From NCBI GenBank assembly GCA_964373615.1, contig CAYJVP010000041.1:1-8999 (forward strand): DNA of 8,999 nucleotides, read 5' to 3'. The notes under the pieces are model-generated. The model was not told the origin of the DNA. It worked only from the letters and a program-made list of their open reading frames with translations, and ran no database searches. This document shows, piece after piece, positions 6,915-8,999 of the stretch. The position numbers and the translations under genes were made by a program. Within the stretch, counting starts at the first letter, position 1. The number at the start of each line of letters is the position of its first letter. Source of the stretch: CAYJVP01 sp964373615. Its GTDB lineage: Bacteria > Patescibacteriota > Patescibacteriia > UBA9934 > GWF2-40-263.

Positions 6915-7937
6915 ATGAAATTACTCGTCACCGGCGGGGCCGGGTTCATGGGGTCGAACATGATTCACTATCTGCTCCGGAACCATCCGGACGCGCAGGT
7001 GGTGAATTTTGATAAGTTGACCTACGCCGGAAATCTTGGGAACCTCCTCGACGTGCAGGACGATCCCCGTTACTCATTTGTTCGTGGTGACATTTCGGAT
7101 CCGACCGCGGTTAATGAGGCGATGAAGGGGGTGGACGCGGTCGTGAACTACGCGGCAGAAACGCACGTGGACCGTTCGATCATGGAACCGCGAGCGTTTC
7201 TTGAAACGAACGTGTTCGGCGTGCAAACGCTCCTTGAGGCTGTCCGAAAGAATAGCATCAAGAAAATGGTGCACATCTCAACGGACGAGGTGTTCGGCCA
7301 CGTGGATGATGGAGAAACAGATGAAGAGGCGCCGTTCAAGCCCCGGAGCCCGTACGCCGCGTCCAAAGCCGCGGGCGATCACCTGTGCCATGCGCACTTC
7401 GTGACGTACGGAACGCCGGTCATTGTCACGCATTCCGTCAACTTTTACGGGCCGTACCATTTTCCCGAGAAACTCATCCCGCTTTTTACTCTGAACCTCA
7501 TGGAAGGGAAGAAGGTTCCGGTGTATGGCGACGGGATGCAGGTGCGCGAGTGGATTTTTACCGAGGATCATTGTCGCGCGATTGATGCAATTTTACAAAA
7601 AGGAACCATCGGCGAGGTGTACAACATTGGGACGCGATATCGTGTCACAAATCTCGACATCACGCAGAAACTTTTGAATTTGCTCGGACGCGACGAATCA
7701 TTCATCGAGCACGTGGACGATCGACCCGGACACGACCGACGGTATGCGCTGAACAGTGACAAGCTGCGCCGTGAACTTGACTGGGAGCCGAAGACGTCAT
7801 TCGATGAGGGACTGGCGAAAACGGTCGAGTGGTATCAGGCCAATCGCGCATGGTGGGAGCCGATCCGCTCGGGCGAATATCTAACATACTACGACACCTG
7901 GTATCGAGATCATCTGCATGCCAGCAAACACGTATGA
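6915..7937 (+). CDS. rfbB: NDP-glucose 4,6-dehydratase (RmlB/RfbB-type)
   Basis: This extended short-chain dehydrogenase converts dTDP-glucose (or UDP-glucose) to the 4-keto-6-deoxy sugar, the first committed step to rhamnose and related sugars. The 340-residue length is normal. Visible motifs are the NAD-binding GGAGFMG (7-13), FDKLTYAGN (32-40), HVDRS (84-88), the dehydratase catalytic T123-D124-E125, the Y147-x3-K151 pair, FPEKLIPL (183-190), and DRPGHDRRYA (269-278) near the C terminus, as in bacterial RmlB. The segment THSVNFYGPY (172-181) departs from the usual NCSNNYGPY form. Start 6915 places the first Gly motif at the normal distance. No Shine-Dalgarno sequence is visible, and the bases just before the ATG belong to the fold-back element. 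The stop overlaps the next gene by four bases. dTDP is favoured over UDP because of the close RmlB resemblance. Confidence 0.92.
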   Translation: MKLLVTGGAGFMGSNMIHYLLRNHPDAQVVNFDKLTYAGNLGNLLDVQDDPRYSFVRGDISDPTAVNEAMKGVDAVVNYAAETHVDRSIMEPRAFLETNVFGVQTLLEAVRKNSIKKMVHISTDEVFGHVDDGETDEEAPFKPRSPYAASKAAGDHLCHAHFVTYGTPVIVTHSVNFYGPYHFPEKLIPLFTLNLMEGKKVPVYGDGMQVREWIFTEDHCRAIDAILQKGTIGEVYNIGTRYRVTNLDITQKLLNLLGRDESFIEHVDDRPGHDRRYALNSDKLRRELDWEPKTSFDEGLAKTVEWYQANRAWWEPIRSGEYLTYYDTWYRDHLHASKHV

Positions 7938-8803
7938 AAATTCTTATCATCGGAAACGGGTATATTGGCAACCGCTGCAAGAACGCATGGGAAGATGCCG
8001 TGTTGTCCGATGCGCATATCCATTCGAAGGAAGATGCGCTTCAGGAGATCAAAAAGCATCAGCCGGACGCGGTGATCAACTGTGCTGGCATGACCGGGCG
8101 GCCGAACGTTGATTGGTGCGACACGCACCAGATGGAAACGATTCGCGGCAACACCCTGCTCCCGATCCTTCTTGCGGATGCGTGCCAGGAAAAGGGGGTG
8201 TACCTGCTCCACATGGGATCGGGCTGTATTTTTTATGGCGATTCTCTCCATCCTGACCATGCCTGGCGTGAAGACGATTTTGGCAACCCGCTTCCGACGT
8301 ATTCGCGCAGCAAGTACGCGGCTGATCTTGTGCTGTCCACGCTCCCGAATGTCGGCATCGCTCGCATTCGCATGCCGATCGACCACGTGCCAGGCGAGCG
8401 TAACCTCATCGATAAGCTCGCGAAGTATCCGAAGGTGATTGATGTCGAGAATAGCGTGACGGTCATCGATGACATGCTCGCGGCGTTCCACCAACTGCTT
8501 GAGAAAAGGGCCGCAGGTGTTTTTCATGTCACGAATCCCGGTGTGATGAAGCACCGCGAGCTTCTTTCGCTGTATCAAGAGCTCGTGGATCCGGCGCATA
8601 CGAACGAGTGGATCTCAAATGATGATCTCGTGAAGCAATGGCTCGCTGCCAAGGGACGATCGAACAATTTTTTGAATACGGATAAATTAAAAGCACTTGG
8701 GATCGAGATGCGCGAGGTTCACGACGCCCTGCGCGACACCATGGAGAAGTACGCGAAGGCGAAGAGGGGCGAGGCAACGGGGTGCAAGATGTGCAAGGAA
8801 TAG
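7934..8803 (+). CDS. NRS/ER-like nucleotide-sugar 3,5-epimerase/4-reductase (RmlD superfamily)
   Basis: This 289-residue short-chain dehydrogenase starts MKILIIGNGYIG with a GxGxxG nucleotide-binding site (7-12) and has Y123-x3-K127. Its diagnostic segments match what I recall of the plant NRS/ER protein and the third domain of plant RHM: TGRPNVDWC (54-62), GSGCIF (95-100), RMPI (146-149), RNLIDKLAKYPKV (156-168), FHVTNPGV (197-204) and RSNN (242-245). In that family a Cys in the GCIF segment and a Lys in the RN-I-K segment support epimerisation; C98 and K161 occupy these places. It would turn the 4-keto-6-deoxy sugar into NDP-L-rhamnose without separate RmlC and RmlD. The frame is open upstream to 7829, but 7934 is chosen because it begins just before the nucleotide-binding strand and overlaps the dehydratase stop (ATGA). 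The C-terminal tail ends with C284-x2-C287. Confidence 0.85.
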   Translation: MKILIIGNGYIGNRCKNAWEDAVLSDAHIHSKEDALQEIKKHQPDAVINCAGMTGRPNVDWCDTHQMETIRGNTLLPILLADACQEKGVYLLHMGSGCIFYGDSLHPDHAWREDDFGNPLPTYSRSKYAADLVLSTLPNVGIARIRMPIDHVPGERNLIDKLAKYPKVIDVENSVTVIDDMLAAFHQLLEKRAAGVFHVTNPGVMKHRELLSLYQELVDPAHTNEWISNDDLVKQWLAAKGRSNNFLNTDKLKALGIEMREVHDALRDTMEKYAKAKRGEATGCKMCKE

Positions 8804-8817
8804 TGTTGGCAACTGGC

Positions 8818-8848
8818 GCATGGGTTTCGTGGAAACCCTGCTTATTCT
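8818..8848 (+). terminator. Probable intrinsic terminator after the rhamnose pair
   Basis: GGGTTTC at 8822-8828 pairs perfectly with GAAACCC at 8832-8838 around a GTG loop. GCA at 8818-8820 extends the stem against TGC at 8839-8841 with one bulged T. The stem is followed by TTATTCT, a broken T-tract. It begins 15 bases after the stop at 8803, a suitable place to end the two-gene transcript. Confidence 0.5.
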
Positions 8849-8870
8849 AGAACCGATTGTGTGTAGGACA

Positions 8871-8931
8871 GGGGTCAGGTCTGGATACTGGAATGTGGCG
8901 GATGATAATTCCCAGATCCCGACCTGACCCC
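8871..8931. repeat. REP-like palindromic element (61 bases)
   Basis: GGGGTCAGGTC at 8871-8881 is perfectly inverted at 8921-8931. The stem continues inward, allowing single-base interruptions, through GGAT, CTGG and AAT (8883-8894) against 8908-8919, giving about 22 base pairs and a 13-base loop (8895-8907). The terminal GGGGTCAGG type and long imperfect stem resemble the repeats associated with RAYT (REP-associated tyrosine transposase, Y1 family) genes. A GTAG tetranucleotide, often found at REP bases, lies just upstream near 8862. No transposase reading frame is present in the window, so this is a solitary copy or the edge of an element continuing outside. Confidence 0.55.
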
Positions 8932-8999
8932 GTTCAGCCGTTCAACCTATTTATGCCATATGAGGCATTAACTACCTAATTCTGTGGGCATCATTGTAT
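8932..8999. other. Non-coding end of window with a small hairpin and a short direct repeat
   Basis: CCGTTCA occurs twice with an eight-base period (8930-8936 and 8938-8944). ATGCC at 8953-8957 pairs with GGCAT at 8964-8968 around ATATGA. The only ATG-started frames here end within a few codons on either strand, so no gene is called. The stretch may belong to the REP-like element or to a feature beyond the window. Confidence 0.3.

Noticed and set aside
7829..7933. Upstream extension of the NRS/ER-like frame
   Set aside because: The extension lies inside the dehydratase gene. The nucleotide-binding strand MKILIIGNGYIG starts naturally at 7934 in an ATGA overlap.
7910..8599. Minus-strand open frame of 229 codons opposite the NRS/ER-like gene
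   Set aside because: It is entirely antisense to a gene with clear family motifs, and its translation is His/Arg-rich without recognisable features.
8697..8927. Plus-strand open frame crossing the end of the NRS/ER-like gene into the REP-like hairpin
   Set aside because: Most of it is a shifted-frame shadow of a real gene. The rest runs through the terminator and palindrome with no recognisable features.
8953..8979. Possible start of a transposase gene after the REP-like element
   Set aside because: The ATG at 8953 reaches a stop after eight codons, and the minus-strand ATGs also stop at once.

Overview
The window is dense bacterial chromosome with moderately high GC. It carries eight supportable protein-coding genes and two short structured repeat elements. 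I see no rRNA, tRNA, CRISPR array or transposase gene. The genes are tightly packed: four junctions overlap by 4 to 13 bases, most starts lack a clear Shine-Dalgarno sequence, and there are several large multi-pass membrane proteins without close named relatives. This resembles an uncultured Patescibacteria/CPR-type genome (Parcubacteria-like), but no phylogenetic marker gene is present, so the assignment is an inference.

Layout: (1) 100-2226, minus strand, is a 708-residue polytopic membrane protein of probable GT-C glycosyltransferase type, with a compact terminator at its stop codon. (2) 2252-6716, plus strand, is a run of five genes with overlapping ends: a CDP-alcohol phosphatidyltransferase, a GT39/ArnT-like membrane glycosyltransferase, a membrane-anchored protein of unknown function with a large extracytoplasmic part, a small membrane protein with four helices, and a HIT-family nucleotide-binding protein. 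The first gene of this run and gene (1) are divergent and only 25 bases apart. (3) 6717-6914 is non-coding and is mostly one 161-base fold-back element (6753-6913) that looks like a MITE and ends one base before the next start codon. (4) 6915-8803 is a two-gene overlapping pair: an RmlB-type NDP-glucose 4,6-dehydratase and a reductase/epimerase resembling plant NRS/ER rather than ordinary bacterial RmlD. (5) 8804-8999 is non-coding and holds a probable terminator and a 61-base REP-like hairpin.

The genes fit one theme, building and decorating the cell envelope. The phosphatidyltransferase would supply or modify a lipid headgroup. The two GT-C proteins would transfer sugars from lipid carriers on the outer face of the membrane. 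The last pair would make an activated 6-deoxysugar, probably NDP-L-rhamnose, with two proteins instead of the usual RmlB-RmlC-RmlD set. The most interesting items are this split version of the plant RHM enzyme and the fold-back element placed directly in front of it.
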